From the NCBI GenBank assembly GCA_947854175.1, contig CANTYJ010000023.1:1-47775 (forward strand): a stretch of 47,775 bases of DNA. The letters are read 5' to 3'. Under the pieces are notes generated by a model. It did no database searches. It worked only from the letters and a program-made list of their open reading frames with translations, and was not told where the DNA came from. Numbering within the stretch: position 1 is the first letter of the stretch; the number at the start of each line of letters is the position of its first letter. Position numbers and translations under genes: made by a program. Positions 8,742 to 17,565 of the stretch are shown piece by piece. Source of the stretch: an uncultured Turicimonas sp. (GTDB lineage Bacteria > Pseudomonadota > Gammaproteobacteria > Burkholderiales > Burkholderiaceae_F).

Positions 8742-8756
8742 TTTCACCCCGTGAAA
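8742..8756. promoter_or_regulatory. Inverted repeat TTTCAC-CCC-GTGAAA upstream of the molybdoenzyme
   Basis: Perfect 6-bp arms with a 3-bp centre, 46 bases before the molybdoenzyme start and just upstream of a TATAAA-like sequence. Its placement near a promoter suggests a protein-binding site. The regulator is unknown. Confidence 0.4.
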
Positions 8757-8802
8757 AAATATAAATTCCCAAGCTAACTTCTCAAACCGAGGAGAATCCT
8801 TA

Positions 8803-11007
8803 ATGACAAAATTAAATGTAACTTTAAGCCGCAGAGGCTTATTCAAGACTATTCCTATTGCCGCCGCAGTTCCCAGTGCAGCTTCTATGTTCATAACAGG
8901 AAGTGCTCAGGCTCAGGAGGTTGAAGAAACCGGTTACACCATTTGTGATAACTGTAACCAAATGCCGATGTGCGGCATCAAGTTCCAGAAAGTAGGAAAC
9001 ACAGTTGTTTCAGTTAGCAACTGGAAAGAACACAGACAAAAACTACTTTGCAACAAAGCTCTGGCAACTTTACAAAGACTTTATAACCCGAACAGACTTC
9101 TCTATCCGATGAAGAGAACAAATCCGAAAGGCAGTGCTGATCCGGGATTTGTAAGATGTTCCTGGGAAGAAGCTTTAGGCATGATCGCGGCTAATCTGAA
9201 AAATATCCGCGAAAAATATGGTCCCGAAGCTGTTCTTTTCTTTACCGGCGACCCGAAAGAGCCGCGCCCAGCAGTTATGAGACTGGCCCGCTACTTTGGA
9301 TCTTGGCACTATGCGACAGAATCCTCTGTAGCCTGCCGTAAAGGTTCTATGCTTGCTGAAGAACTGACTTTCGGTGCAGAATATGCCGGCGGTGGTTGCG
9401 GACCTAAAACGAAGTCCTACATGATCATGGCTACTAACGGCGCATGGTCCAAACCTCACGGCTGGTTAAATGGTATCCGCGCAGCTAAAAAACGCGGTGT
9501 CAAGATTATTTGCATTGACGCACGTCGTACAAAGACAGCAGAATTAGCTGATATTCATCTCCAACCACGTCAGGGAACTGATGCTGCTCTAGGCGCCGGA
9601 ATCTGTAACGTTCTATTTGAAGAAGGACTCTACAACAAGGACTTCTGCGACAAATGGGTTCATGGTGTTGAAGAATATCGTAATTACTGCAAGCAGTTTA
9701 CCCCGGCAAAAACTGAAGAATTGACCGGAGTTCCGGCTCAACTCGTCGTCGATGCCGCCAGAATGTATGCTCAAGGCCCGGGTAGCTTTGCTCTGACAAG
9801 CCAGTCCTTGTCACACTCTACCAACGGCGTCAACAACACACGTGCGTTGTTATGCATCCCTGCAATTTTGGGTTATGTTGATAATCCGGGCGGAGCATTG
9901 TTCGGTGTTGGTCCCGAAGGCTACATCGTTCACGATAACGGCTTAACCAAAGAGTTCGTTGATTACAAGTGGTTCGAAAGTCACAAGAAAGATCGTCTCG
10001 ATAAAGATTTCGTTCCGGTCTGGAACTACACTCAAGTTCAGTTCAATCCTAACAAGCTTCCTGAGCTTGTTAAAGCCGGCAAGATCAAGGGCTTTGCAGG
10101 ATTTGGCTTTAACGTCATGATTTGGCCACAGCCAGATGAATATGTTGAAGCTCTCAAGAACATGGACTTTGCATTTGCAACAGACTACTTCTATAGAGAC
10201 ATTTCACATAAAGAATTGGATTTGATTCTTCCTGCAGCTATGAACTTTGAACGTTATGCTCCTTTTGCAACGTTCGGTAATCAAGTTAGCGTTAGAAAAC
10301 CGGTTAAGCCGCTTGGAGAAGCAAAAGAAGACTGGTGGATTGCATTCCAGATTGGAGCGTTAGTCTCTGATCCAAAATACTTCTTCGACGGAGATCCGGT
10401 CAAGGCCTGTAACTACGTTCTGCAAAAGTGGGGAACCACTTATGAAGATGCACAGAAGAACCTGCCTAACTTAACTACAGTTAAGTCAGCCAAACAGGAA
10501 CCGTTGAAATACTTAAAGGGCCGTATGCGGCCTGACGGACAACCGGGCTTTAATACTCCTTCCGGGAAAGTTGAACTTGTATCTGAGATTACTAAACAAT
10601 TCAATCTTGGAACCTATCCGGAATACGTACAACCGATGCAACCGACGGTCCAATATCCGCTCAAAGTTATCAACGGCACACGTTCTCCGTACATCACTCA
10701 CTCCAAAGTCCGTTCTGACTCTCCGTATTCTTTGGAAATCGAACCGATGTCAACTGTGGATATAAATCCAAAAGATGCTGCAGCCAGAGGCTTGAAAGAA
10801 GGTGACCTGATTGTGTTGAAGAACCAGTACGGTCAATGCCATGCAAAAGCCAGAGTGTCTATTATTGTTCCTCCGGGAACTGTAGGCATGCAATATGGTT
10901 GGAGAGGAAATCAGAACTCTCAGGTTTTGATTCCGCGCGTCTTCGATAAATTGTCAGGATACGCACCATACTTTGAAACCTGTGTTGAAATCACTAAGGA
11001 GGCCTAA
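8803..11007 (+). CDS. Tat-exported molybdopterin oxidoreductase catalytic subunit
   Basis: Catalytic subunit of the DMSO-reductase superfamily. The 734-residue product has a Tat signal (SRRGLFK at about 9-15, cut near AQA-Q). An Fe-S cluster site uses C48, C51, C57 and C83; the C-x2-C-x5-C spacing is wider than the usual x2-x3. Conserved molybdopterin blocks include TGDPKEPRP and NATNGAWSK-like MATNGAWSKPHGW, plus a C-terminal PPGTVGMQYGW region. C178 in ESSVACRKG is the likely Mo ligand, which is typical of the polysulfide/thiosulfate reductase-like branch. The substrate cannot be told; polysulfide, thiosulfate, tetrathionate or an aromatic compound are all possible. GAGGAGA precedes the ATG. 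An Fe-S subunit gene follows after 2 bases and a chaperone gene after a hairpin; no membrane-anchor gene is present. Confidence 0.88.
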   Translation: MTKLNVTLSRRGLFKTIPIAAAVPSAASMFITGSAQAQEVEETGYTICDNCNQMPMCGIKFQKVGNTVVSVSNWKEHRQKLLCNKALATLQRLYNPNRLLYPMKRTNPKGSADPGFVRCSWEEALGMIAANLKNIREKYGPEAVLFFTGDPKEPRPAVMRLARYFGSWHYATESSVACRKGSMLAEELTFGAEYAGGGCGPKTKSYMIMATNGAWSKPHGWLNGIRAAKKRGVKIICIDARRTKTAELADIHLQPRQGTDAALGAGICNVLFEEGLYNKDFCDKWVHGVEEYRNYCKQFTPAKTEELTGVPAQLVVDAARMYAQGPGSFALTSQSLSHSTNGVNNTRALLCIPAILGYVDNPGGALFGVGPEGYIVHDNGLTKEFVDYKWFESHKKDRLDKDFVPVWNYTQVQFNPNKLPELVKAGKIKGFAGFGFNVMIWPQPDEYVEALKNMDFAFATDYFYRDISHKELDLILPAAMNFERYAPFATFGNQVSVRKPVKPLGEAKEDWWIAFQIGALVSDPKYFFDGDPVKACNYVLQKWGTTYEDAQKNLPNLTTVKSAKQEPLKYLKGRMRPDGQPGFNTPSGKVELVSEITKQFNLGTYPEYVQPMQPTVQYPLKVINGTRSPYITHSKVRSDSPYSLEIEPMSTVDINPKDAAARGLKEGDLIVLKNQYGQCHAKARVSIIVPPGTVGMQYGWRGNQNSQVLIPRVFDKLSGYAPYFETCVEITKEA

Positions 11008-11009
11008 AC

Positions 11010-11648
11010 ATGAGCAGATACGGAATTATTGTCAATGTCGATAACTGCATTGGATGTCAGGCCTGCTTTATTGCCTGCAAACAGGAAAATAAAGTTGCTC
11101 CGAACATTCAATGGAATCAGATTCACCGCAACGAAAACGCCAAAGCTAACATCATCAATTACTACCGTATGAGCTGTCAGCACTGCGACAACCCGGCTTG
11201 CCTGCCGGTATGCCCGGTCAAAGCCATTTATAAGGGTGCCAACGGTGAAGTACTTGTTGATCAAAGTAAGTGCGTCGGCTGCAAAGCATGCCTGGCTGCT
11301 TGTCCATATGGAGCTCCTCAGTTCAATAGCACAGGCAAGACTTCCTACTATGGAGATAAGGAAGAGCTGGTTGTTGTGCCTTTGAAAGACCATCAGAAGA
11401 GAACTCCGGGCAAAGCAGAAAGATGCACTCTTTGCTACCAGAGAACATCTCAGGGAATGGTGCCGAAGTGCGTTGAAGCCTGCGGCGTTAATGCCTTGTT
11501 CTTCGTTGACTACGATAACCTTAATGAAGAGCAAAAAACCTTGGTTGCTAAGTCAGTTGCTATGAACGAAAAAGCCGGTACTCATCCGAAGATTCGTTAC
11601 ATTGCCAGCTATTGCGATATCGCCAATCTTGCTGATAAAGTAAGGTAA
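11010..11648 (+). CDS. Four-cluster ferredoxin-like electron-transfer subunit
   Basis: Electron-transfer subunit of the molybdoenzyme, of the DmsB/PsrB/PhsB type. The 212-residue product has four Cys groups for [4Fe-4S] clusters: CIGCQACFIAC, CQHCDNPACLPVCP, CVGCKACLAACP and CTLCYQRTSQGMVPKCVEAC. It has no signal peptide, so it is probably co-exported with the Tat-tagged catalytic subunit. The ATG lies 2 bases after the upstream stop, with AAGGAGG inside the end of that gene, indicating tight co-translation. Confidence 0.92.
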   Translation: MSRYGIIVNVDNCIGCQACFIACKQENKVAPNIQWNQIHRNENAKANIINYYRMSCQHCDNPACLPVCPVKAIYKGANGEVLVDQSKCVGCKACLAACPYGAPQFNSTGKTSYYGDKEELVVVPLKDHQKRTPGKAERCTLCYQRTSQGMVPKCVEACGVNALFFVDYDNLNEEQKTLVAKSVAMNEKAGTHPKIRYIASYCDIANLADKVR

Positions 11649-11691
11649 GCATGGCGCAATAATAAAAAATCTATACTATTTAACTTGAAAG

Positions 11692-11720
11692 CCCCGCCTC
11701 TTAAAGACGGGGTTCCTTTT
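11692..11720 (+). terminator. Hairpin between Fe-S subunit and TorD-like chaperone genes
   Basis: CCCCG (11692-11696) pairs with CGGGG (11708-11712), followed by TTCCTTTT. It may be a partial terminator that keeps chaperone transcripts below those of the enzyme subunits. Confidence 0.6.
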
Positions 11721-11732
11721 AGAGGAATATAA

Positions 11733-12350
11733 ATGGCAAATGACGCTGTAGTTTTCTTAGACGAGTATAGGGCAAGCCGTATGGGTTGCTATGAATTCTT
11801 TAGTCATTTTTTTAGTGACAAAAGACAGCAAGCATTGCTAGACTTTTTCCCGATGGTTGAAGCTTTTGTCCGTGGAGAAAATGCTTTTCTAAGCGGAGGA
11901 GAGGAACCGACAGAGATAGCAACCGAAGTGCCTAAAGCCGGAGATGAATTGGAAAGAGATTATGCACGGCTTTTTTATGGTGTTGGTAATCGAACGATAG
12001 CATTGTCTGAAAGTGTTTACCGCAGTGAAGAAGGCATTCTTTGCCAAGGAGCCTGGAGAACAATAAAAGAACTGTACGGTAAGCATGGATTCCAGCCTGC
12101 ACCTGAAAAAGAAATGGAAGCCGACTCTCTTTCGATGGAAATGGGTTTTGCTTCATTGTTAGTCCAACAAAACAAAGATCCGGCTGATCTACTGGAACTT
12201 GTTGAAGGTCATCTTCTACCCGTTGGTAAAGTTATTGCACGCCAAATCAGAGAAAACACAAGCAATGAGACATTGTTGCAGGTTGCTGCTGTTATGACTG
12301 TGTTTCTAATTAGTGAAAAAAGTCTTTTAGAAAAAACGATTAATTCCTGA
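11733..12350 (+). CDS. TorD/DmsD-family molybdoenzyme chaperone
   Basis: Cytoplasmic chaperone that, in the family, binds the Tat signal of a partner molybdoenzyme and holds it until cofactor insertion. The 205-residue, mostly helical product shows the family block ELERDYARLFYGVG (about 72-85), the ESVYRSEEG stretch, and MEMGFASLL later on. No signal peptide is present. AGAGGAATATAA precedes the ATG. It lies directly after the molybdoenzyme operon and most likely serves that enzyme. Confidence 0.85.
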   Translation: MANDAVVFLDEYRASRMGCYEFFSHFFSDKRQQALLDFFPMVEAFVRGENAFLSGGEEPTEIATEVPKAGDELERDYARLFYGVGNRTIALSESVYRSEEGILCQGAWRTIKELYGKHGFQPAPEKEMEADSLSMEMGFASLLVQQNKDPADLLELVEGHLLPVGKVIARQIRENTSNETLLQVAAVMTVFLISEKSLLEKTINS

Positions 12351-12377
12351 CATTCAGTTGGAATTACGAACCCATCA

Positions 12378-12407
12378 AACGCTGAAAATCTACTTCAGCG
12401 TTTTTTT
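12378..12407 (+). terminator. Rho-independent terminator after the chaperone gene
   Basis: ACGCTGAA (12379-12386) pairs with TTCAGCGT (12394-12401) and runs into TTTTTTT. A textbook intrinsic terminator on the plus strand. Confidence 0.9.
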
Positions 12408-12473
12408 GTCCGCGTTCCTAAAGCCTAGAATATTCGATTAGATAATAAGAACGAATTTTTTCAAGGAGGCAAA

Positions 12474-13655
12474 ATGCCGTTTCTTAGAAGAGATTTCCTT
12501 AAGGCGACAGGAACGTTGAGCCTTTCGGTCTTAGGAATAGGAGCCGTACATGCTGCCACTTCTCTGCCGGAGGCACCACAGATTAAGCCGATTGAATTGG
12601 TGGACTGCGAGTATCCGGTCTTCGAGTTAAAAGGCACTTCATACGAAAGAGGACTTACCTATGGGCGTACGGTTACTGAAGCTATAAAACGAAATATTTC
12701 CTTTTACGAAATGATTTTTAAGACCTTTGCGAATGTCCCATGGTCTAAAGCTAAGGCATTATCAAAGAGATTCGTTCCATACATCGAAAAATATTGCCCT
12801 TATGCGATTGATGAGATGAAAGGAATTGCGGAAGGATCAGGTATAGATTTTGATGATATTCTGACTTTAAATTGCAGAAGTGAAGCCATGTTTGCAGCTT
12901 CAGACGGCTGTACTGCTGTAGCTTTTATTCCGGAACAGACTCATAGTTCGGACGTGTTGATGGGACAGACTTGGGACTGGTTTATGCCGGCCAGAGAAAA
13001 CACTTGCATTCTTAAAATCTACCAACAGGACATGCCGGATATCCTGATGGTTGCAGAAGCCGGTCTCATCGGAGGCAAAGGACTTAACAGTCTCGGGTTG
13101 GGCTTGCTTTTAAATGCAGTCAGTGTCGGCAAAGGAAAGCCGGGGCTTCCGCTTCATTTAATTATGAGGAACATTCTTAACTCGACGTTGCCCACCGAGG
13201 CTTTGGATTGTGTCGCACATGTGCCCCGTGCAGGCTCAGGAACTTTAACCGTTGGCTATGCCGAAGGTTATGCCATGTGTATTGAGTTCTCTCCGGATAA
13301 CTTCGATGTTTTTATGGCCGAAGAAAAACCGTTGGTTCATACCAATCATTTTCTATCTCCGCTTATAGCACCTTTTGATACGGGTAAAGCAGGTCCGCTT
13401 TCTACCTACACTAGACTGAACACGATTAGCCGTAAGATCGCGGGTGCACCGGAACCTCAGAATGCGCAGGACATTTTTACCTTGTTGACCTCTCATGAGC
13501 TTTATCCGGAATCATTGTGCTATCACGAGGATGTAAGAGACAAAGGATTACGAGCCTGTACGATTTATTCTTTGGCGATGAACCTAAATAAGAGAGAACT
13601 TTTAATTTCCAATGGCTACCCATGTGAAGGTAGGGTTTCTATTTTTTCTTTCTAA
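12474..13655 (+). CDS. Tat-exported C45-family Ntn hydrolase / acyltransferase
   Basis: Member of the acyl-CoA:6-aminopenicillanate acyltransferase (peptidase C45) family. These are self-processing N-terminal nucleophile enzymes acting on amide bonds. The 393-residue product has a Tat signal (RRDFLKATG, about 5-13, cut near VHA-A). C146 in SDGCTAVAF is the likely nucleophile that becomes the new N terminus after cleavage. GQTWDWFMP, LNAVSVGKGKPG and VHTNHF are further family landmarks. AAGGAGG precedes the ATG. Its periplasmic location beside reductase genes suggests it may release an acid or amine from an amide conjugate; that is inference. Substrate unknown. Confidence 0.82.
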   Translation: MPFLRRDFLKATGTLSLSVLGIGAVHAATSLPEAPQIKPIELVDCEYPVFELKGTSYERGLTYGRTVTEAIKRNISFYEMIFKTFANVPWSKAKALSKRFVPYIEKYCPYAIDEMKGIAEGSGIDFDDILTLNCRSEAMFAASDGCTAVAFIPEQTHSSDVLMGQTWDWFMPARENTCILKIYQQDMPDILMVAEAGLIGGKGLNSLGLGLLLNAVSVGKGKPGLPLHLIMRNILNSTLPTEALDCVAHVPRAGSGTLTVGYAEGYAMCIEFSPDNFDVFMAEEKPLVHTNHFLSPLIAPFDTGKAGPLSTYTRLNTISRKIAGAPEPQNAQDIFTLLTSHELYPESLCYHEDVRDKGLRACTIYSLAMNLNKRELLISNGYPCEGRVSIFSF

Positions 13656-13670
13656 AGTACTTATTTCAAC

Positions 13671-13709
13671 AAAAGAGGCCGAGCTTTTTAGAGTGTTCGG
13701 CCTTTGTTC
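13671..13709. terminator. Bidirectional terminator between convergent genes
   Basis: AGGCCGA (13676-13682) pairs with TCGGCCT (13697-13703), with A-rich sequence on the left and T-rich on the right. It lies between the plus-strand C45 gene and a minus-strand gene and may serve both. Confidence 0.7.
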
Positions 13710-13733
13710 ATTTAGATAATTTTGTAGATGAGT

Positions 13734-14282
13734 TTATTCAGTTTGGCCGGCGGCGATACCTCCGAATTCAATACCGACAACATATGCAACTGCAAAGTTA
13801 TCCACCGGCATATCCGGAACAGCAAAACGGAATTGGTTTTTCATACCTGCTTCCAAAGCCGGCATTTGTCTGGTGACTAGTAATGCATTTTTGTACGCAT
13901 TCGGATTACCATTTGCATCTTTTCCAAAAACGCGGATTGTGAAGTTAACGTTGGTATAGGTAATGCTTTGCGGATTAACAACCGTTAAGTTAAATTCACT
14001 GCCTTTCCCGGCAGATACCGGCTTGTCAATTCCTAGAAGAAAAACAGCTCCACCGGTGCTTAACGGAGAAAGTTTCGGGTCAGCCGGCATTAATGGAATG
14101 GATGAAGTCGGAACAATGCTTTCCAGATAGTCAATTCGTTTTTGAAGAATTTGGATAGTTTCCGTCAGGTCTTGAACTTGCTGTTTAAGTGAAGGAACTT
14201 TTGAAGTGGTTTGAGCAAGAACAAAAGACGATCCAAGCAAAAGACAAGAGGCTGCTAACAAAGTTGAAGCTTTTAATTTCAT
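13734..14282 (-). CDS. Secreted coiled-coil protein of unknown function
   Basis: No family was recognised. The 182-residue product has a Sec signal peptide (about 1-23, cut near VLA-Q). A short coiled-coil stretch follows (about 30-56, LKQQVQDLTETIQILQKRI). The rest is beta-rich (AVFLLGIDKPVSAGKGSEF, FTIRVFGKD), resembling an immunoglobulin-like or accessory domain. It is probably periplasmic. GGGAG lies 8 bases before the ATG. It is convergent with the C45 gene, and no partner gene is evident. Confidence 0.7.
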   Translation of the reverse strand: MKLKASTLLAASCLLLGSSFVLAQTTSKVPSLKQQVQDLTETIQILQKRIDYLESIVPTSSIPLMPADPKLSPLSTGGAVFLLGIDKPVSAGKGSEFNLTVVNPQSITYTNVNFTIRVFGKDANGNPNAYKNALLVTRQMPALEAGMKNQFRFAVPDMPVDNFAVAYVVGIEFGGIAAGQTE

Positions 14283-14640
14283 TGTGCTACTCCCAAAATA
14301 ATCATGGAGGTTAGCAATTTGGCATGAAAAACATCATCCGTAACGCCTTATTGGGCATATCCCAAGTAAGAAAAAGTTTCAGAGAAAATTGAGCTTCCAG
14401 CCTGATTGTTTGAGTGAAAAAGCAAAAGAAAAGAAAGATTAGTCCCAATATAAAATCGCCCGATTTATTTAGAAAATCAAGATATATATCGGTCTGAAAA
14501 TAAGCGGGATTTTTAACTTTGATCCCAAAAACGTGGGTACTTATTTTGGACATTAAGTAATGGAACACCCCAAGGGCTAAGATTAGGATAGACGGATAAG
14601 AAACACTTTTAACTAACAGATAGACTATTTGGGAGTAATC
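14283..14640. other. Intergenic region before rubrerythrin
   Basis: A 358-base AT-rich gap between divergent genes. The rubrerythrin promoter should lie here, but no clear -35/-10 pair could be fixed. A minus-strand reading frame ends at 14311 and could encode an 80-residue protein with a hydrophobic segment if it starts at 14553. Its longer form overlaps the rubrerythrin start, and coding evidence is weak. Confidence 0.4.
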
Positions 14641-15225
14641 ATGGCAGAAGTGAAAAGTATTAAAGGAACTCAAACAGAAAAGAACTTGGCTATTTCATAC
14701 TTGAATGAAAGCCAATCTTATGCACGTTATACATTCTATGCAAATCAGGCAAACAAAGAACTTTATTTCCCGATTGGCGTTGTATTTAACGAGACAGCTG
14801 CAAACGAACTCAGACATGCAAAAATCTTTTTAGGTTTCCTTCAAGGCGGCTCTATCTCAGCTCCCACACCGGTTGATGCACTCCCACCAAGCGGAACAGA
14901 AGAAAATCTCAAGATTTCTATTTCTGAAGAACAGAATGAAGGCGTAGATGCCTATCTCCAGTATGCAGAAGTTGCTGACAAGGAAGGATTCCCGGATATC
15001 GCCTCTAAGTTCAGAGCAATCGCAGCAATTGAAAGAACACATTTGGAACGTTTCAAACTTTTATTGGGACAAGTTCAAAACGGTACAGTCTGGAAGAGAG
15101 AAAAACCAATTATCTGGCAATGCCTTGTCTGCGGTTATGAATATGAAGGTTTGGAACCTCCTAAAGTTTGCCCGGCATGCAGCCACCCGTATCAACACTA
15201 CATGGCAACAGATATTCTTTTGTAA
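14641..15225 (+). CDS. Rubrerythrin
   Basis: Non-heme di-iron peroxidase that protects anaerobes from hydrogen peroxide. The 194-residue product has an N-terminal four-helix di-iron domain with ligand-type motifs ESQSYARY, ETAANELRHA and AIERTHLERF. A C-terminal rubredoxin-like domain follows, with CLVCG and CPACSHP binding one iron. The start at 14641 is chosen because GGGAG precedes it; the in-frame ATG 12 bases earlier overlaps that site. It is cytoplasmic, has its own terminator and appears monocistronic. Confidence 0.93.
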   Translation: MAEVKSIKGTQTEKNLAISYLNESQSYARYTFYANQANKELYFPIGVVFNETAANELRHAKIFLGFLQGGSISAPTPVDALPPSGTEENLKISISEEQNEGVDAYLQYAEVADKEGFPDIASKFRAIAAIERTHLERFKLLLGQVQNGTVWKREKPIIWQCLVCGYEYEGLEPPKVCPACSHPYQHYMATDILL

Positions 15226-15263
15226 TGTGATCTAGAAGAGAATACGAATTGAGATGATGGAAA

Positions 15264-15286
15264 GAGGTGCTTCGGCGCCTTTTTTC
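15264..15286 (+). terminator. Rho-independent terminator after rubrerythrin
   Basis: AGGTGC (15265-15270) pairs with GCGCCT (15275-15280) around a TTCG tetraloop, followed by TTTTT. Confidence 0.9.
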
Positions 15287-15379
15287 ATGAGCGTTCTCTT
15301 TTTAAGATGAACCGCTGACTAAAACTTTTTAGATGTGAAAGAATAGAAGAACTACTGTGTAAAAGTTAGGAGCTTTAAG

Positions 15380-16420
15380 ATGCATATTGATAACGAAATC
15401 AAACTGGATTTCAAAGATGTTCTCATTCGGCCCAAAAGATCAACTCTTTCCAGTCGTTCCAAGGTTGATCTAGTAAGACCGTTTAAGTTTTTACATAGCA
15501 AGATTGAGTATTCCGGAGTTCCGATTATTGCTGCCAATATGGATACAACCGGAACTTTCGAAATGGCTCATGCTCTGGGTAAGCATGATCTCTCTGTAGC
15601 TCTCCACAAATATTATGCCGCTGAAGACTATGTTGAATTTTTCAAGAAACTCAAAGTAAAAAGCAATGCGTTTTACTCTTTGGGGATCGGCTCATCAGAT
15701 TTGAAGAAATTCGAAGAAGTTATGGAAAAAGCTCCCGGAGCTATTCAATATGTATGTATTGATGTTGCCAACGGATACACAGAGACCTTCGTTTCCTTTG
15801 TTTCATCTTTCAGAAAGAAATTTCCGGATCTTGTCATTATGGCAGGCAATGTTGTGACCGGAGATATGACAGAAGAGCTGATATTAGCAGGTGCGGATAT
15901 TGTTAAGGTTGGGATTGGTCCCGGCTCTGTTTGCACAACCAGAAAAATGACCGGCGTCGGTTATCCGCAACTTTCAGCAACGATCGAGTGTGCAGATGCA
16001 GCTCATGGCCTTGGAGGTTTGATTTGTGCTGACGGGGGCTGTACTCGTCCCGGCGATATTGCGAAAGCATTCGGAGCCGGCGCAGACTTTGTCATGTTAG
16101 GCGGTATGTTTGCGGGGCACGAGGAATCCGGTGGTGAAGTCATTCAAAAAGATGGTAAAAAGCTGAGAGCTTTTTACGGCATGAGCAGTAAATCTGCGAT
16201 GGATAAATATGCCGGCGGAGTTGCCCGTTACCGCGCCGCAGAAGGTAAGACCGTTTATCTCGAAGATAGGGGTTCAGTGGAAGGAACCGTTCAGGATATC
16301 CTCGGAGGAGTCCGCTCAGCATGCACTTATGTCGGTGCAAAGAGACTTAAAGAATTAACGAAGAGGACTACTTTCGTACGAGTTACACAGCAGCTTAACG
16401 AAATTTTTGGTAAGTCATAA
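15380..16420 (+). CDS. guaC: GMP reductase
   Basis: NADPH-dependent conversion of GMP to IMP with loss of ammonia, in purine salvage. The 346-residue product matches the length of the Escherichia coli enzyme and lacks the CBS domains of IMP dehydrogenase. Key features are [14 protein letters not shown] near the start, [13 protein letters not shown], and the catalytic Cys in [23 protein letters not shown] and [10 protein letters not shown] are phosphate-site and GMP-reductase-type signatures. AGGAGC precedes the ATG. ppk2 follows after 10 bases, so the two are probably co-transcribed. Confidence 0.95.
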   Translation: MHIDNEIKLDFKDVLIRPKRSTLSSRSKVDLVRPFKFLHSKIEYSGVPIIAANMDTTGTFEMAHALGKHDLSVALHKYYAAEDYVEFFKKLKVKSNAFYSLGIGSSDLKKFEEVMEKAPGAIQYVCIDVANGYTETFVSFVSSFRKKFPDLVIMAGNVVTGDMTEELILAGADIVKVGIGPGSVCTTRKMTGVGYPQLSATIECADAAHGLGGLICADGGCTRPGDIAKAFGAGADFVMLGGMFAGHEESGGEVIQKDGKKLRAFYGMSSKSAMDKYAGGVARYRAAEGKTVYLEDRGSVEGTVQDILGGVRSACTYVGAKRLKELTKRTTFVRVTQQLNEIFGKS

Positions 16421-16430
16421 GGCAGGACCT

Positions 16431-17564
16431 ATGTCAGAGCAACTAAATAAACAGGAAGAGAGTTCACTTAAAAGTCTTGATGACAAATTATTTGATCTCA
16501 GTTCGTTGGAGCCGCCATCCAAATATTTGAATGAAGCCATCCGTGCTATTGACGGAGAAGATGCAGATCAAATAACCGATAAGATACTGTCTCACTTAAC
16601 CGATGAAGGAAAAGAAAGACTACTTAAAGAACTCATTGTAAAGAAGGTTATTAAAGAAGATAAAAAACTCAGTGAAACTGAGGAGATGAATGAACGAAAT
16701 CCCGATACATCTCCCCAGGCATATCCTTATCTTCACGGCTACAACAATGATCTTTACAAGAAACAGTTGTATAAGCTACAGATAGAACTTTTGAAACTTC
16801 AGAAATGGGTTAAGGAAAAGAATAAAAAAATTCTTATTATTTTTGAAGGAAGGGATGCGGCAGGAAAGGGCGGAACAATTTTAAGATTCACAGAGAATTT
16901 GAATCCCAGAGGTGCCCGCGTTGCAGCGCTTCCAAAGCCTACGCCTGAGCAGGAGGGACAATGGTATTTCCAGCGTTATACCGCGCATTTACCGTCCCCC
17001 GGCGAGATTGTATTTTTTGACCGCTCTTGGTACAACCGCGCAGTGGTTGAACCGGTGATGGGTTTCTGCAAGCCTGAGCAAACCCAACAGTTCTTGCAGG
17101 AAGTTCCTTATTACGAGAAAAGCATTATCAACAGCGGAACTATTCTGATTAAGTTTTGGTTAGAGGTTTCAAGAAAAGAGCAAAAAAGAAGATTCAAACA
17201 GAGAAGAACCGATCCGTTGAAACGCTGGAAGCTCTCACCTGTCGATCTAGCCTCGTTGGATAAATGGGATGAATATAGCGAAGCTATTCATAACATGTTT
17301 GAGGCCAGCGACAACCAGTATTCTCCATGGATTGTTATACGGAGCGATGACAAGTTAAGAGCACGATTGAATGCTATTCGTTATGTTCTGAAGAATGTCG
17401 ATTATGACGAGAAAGATGAAAAAGCCATCGGTCATTTGGATTCTTTAGTGATTTATCCGGCTATTGGCAAGCACGGAGAAGATAATGACCGTATCGATAT
17501 GGTTGATTCTTCGAAAGATAAGAAATTAGATAAGTCAAAACACAAAAAGCACAATAAGGATTGA
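16431..17564 (+). CDS. ppk2: Polyphosphate kinase 2 family protein
   Basis: Nucleotide phosphorylation from polyphosphate, or the reverse. The 377-residue product has an acidic, helical N-terminal extension of about 100 residues, then the PPK2 core: Walker A FEGRDAAGKGGT, the lid-type block NPRGARVAALPKPT, Walker B-like EIVFFDRSWYNRA, and RFKQRRTDPLKRWK. The C terminus is a Lys-rich tail (about 25 residues). The subclass cannot be set by eye. The start at 16431 is chosen because AGGACC precedes it and an upstream in-frame start lies inside guaC. It ends 1 base before engB. Confidence 0.9.
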   Translation: MSEQLNKQEESSLKSLDDKLFDLSSLEPPSKYLNEAIRAIDGEDADQITDKILSHLTDEGKERLLKELIVKKVIKEDKKLSETEEMNERNPDTSPQAYPYLHGYNNDLYKKQLYKLQIELLKLQKWVKEKNKKILIIFEGRDAAGKGGTILRFTENLNPRGARVAALPKPTPEQEGQWYFQRYTAHLPSPGEIVFFDRSWYNRAVVEPVMGFCKPEQTQQFLQEVPYYEKSIINSGTILIKFWLEVSRKEQKRRFKQRRTDPLKRWKLSPVDLASLDKWDEYSEAIHNMFEASDNQYSPWIVIRSDDKLRARLNAIRYVLKNVDYDEKDEKAIGHLDSLVIYPAIGKHGEDNDRIDMVDSSKDKKLDKSKHKKHNKD

Positions 17565-17565
17565 G

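Noticed and set aside
14311-14673. Minus-strand frame of 120 codons with hydrophobic stretches, just upstream of the coiled-coil protein gene
   Set aside because: The full form overlaps the start of rubrerythrin on the other strand; the shorter form has no convincing ribosome binding site, and AT-rich spacers often give hydrophobic shadow frames.
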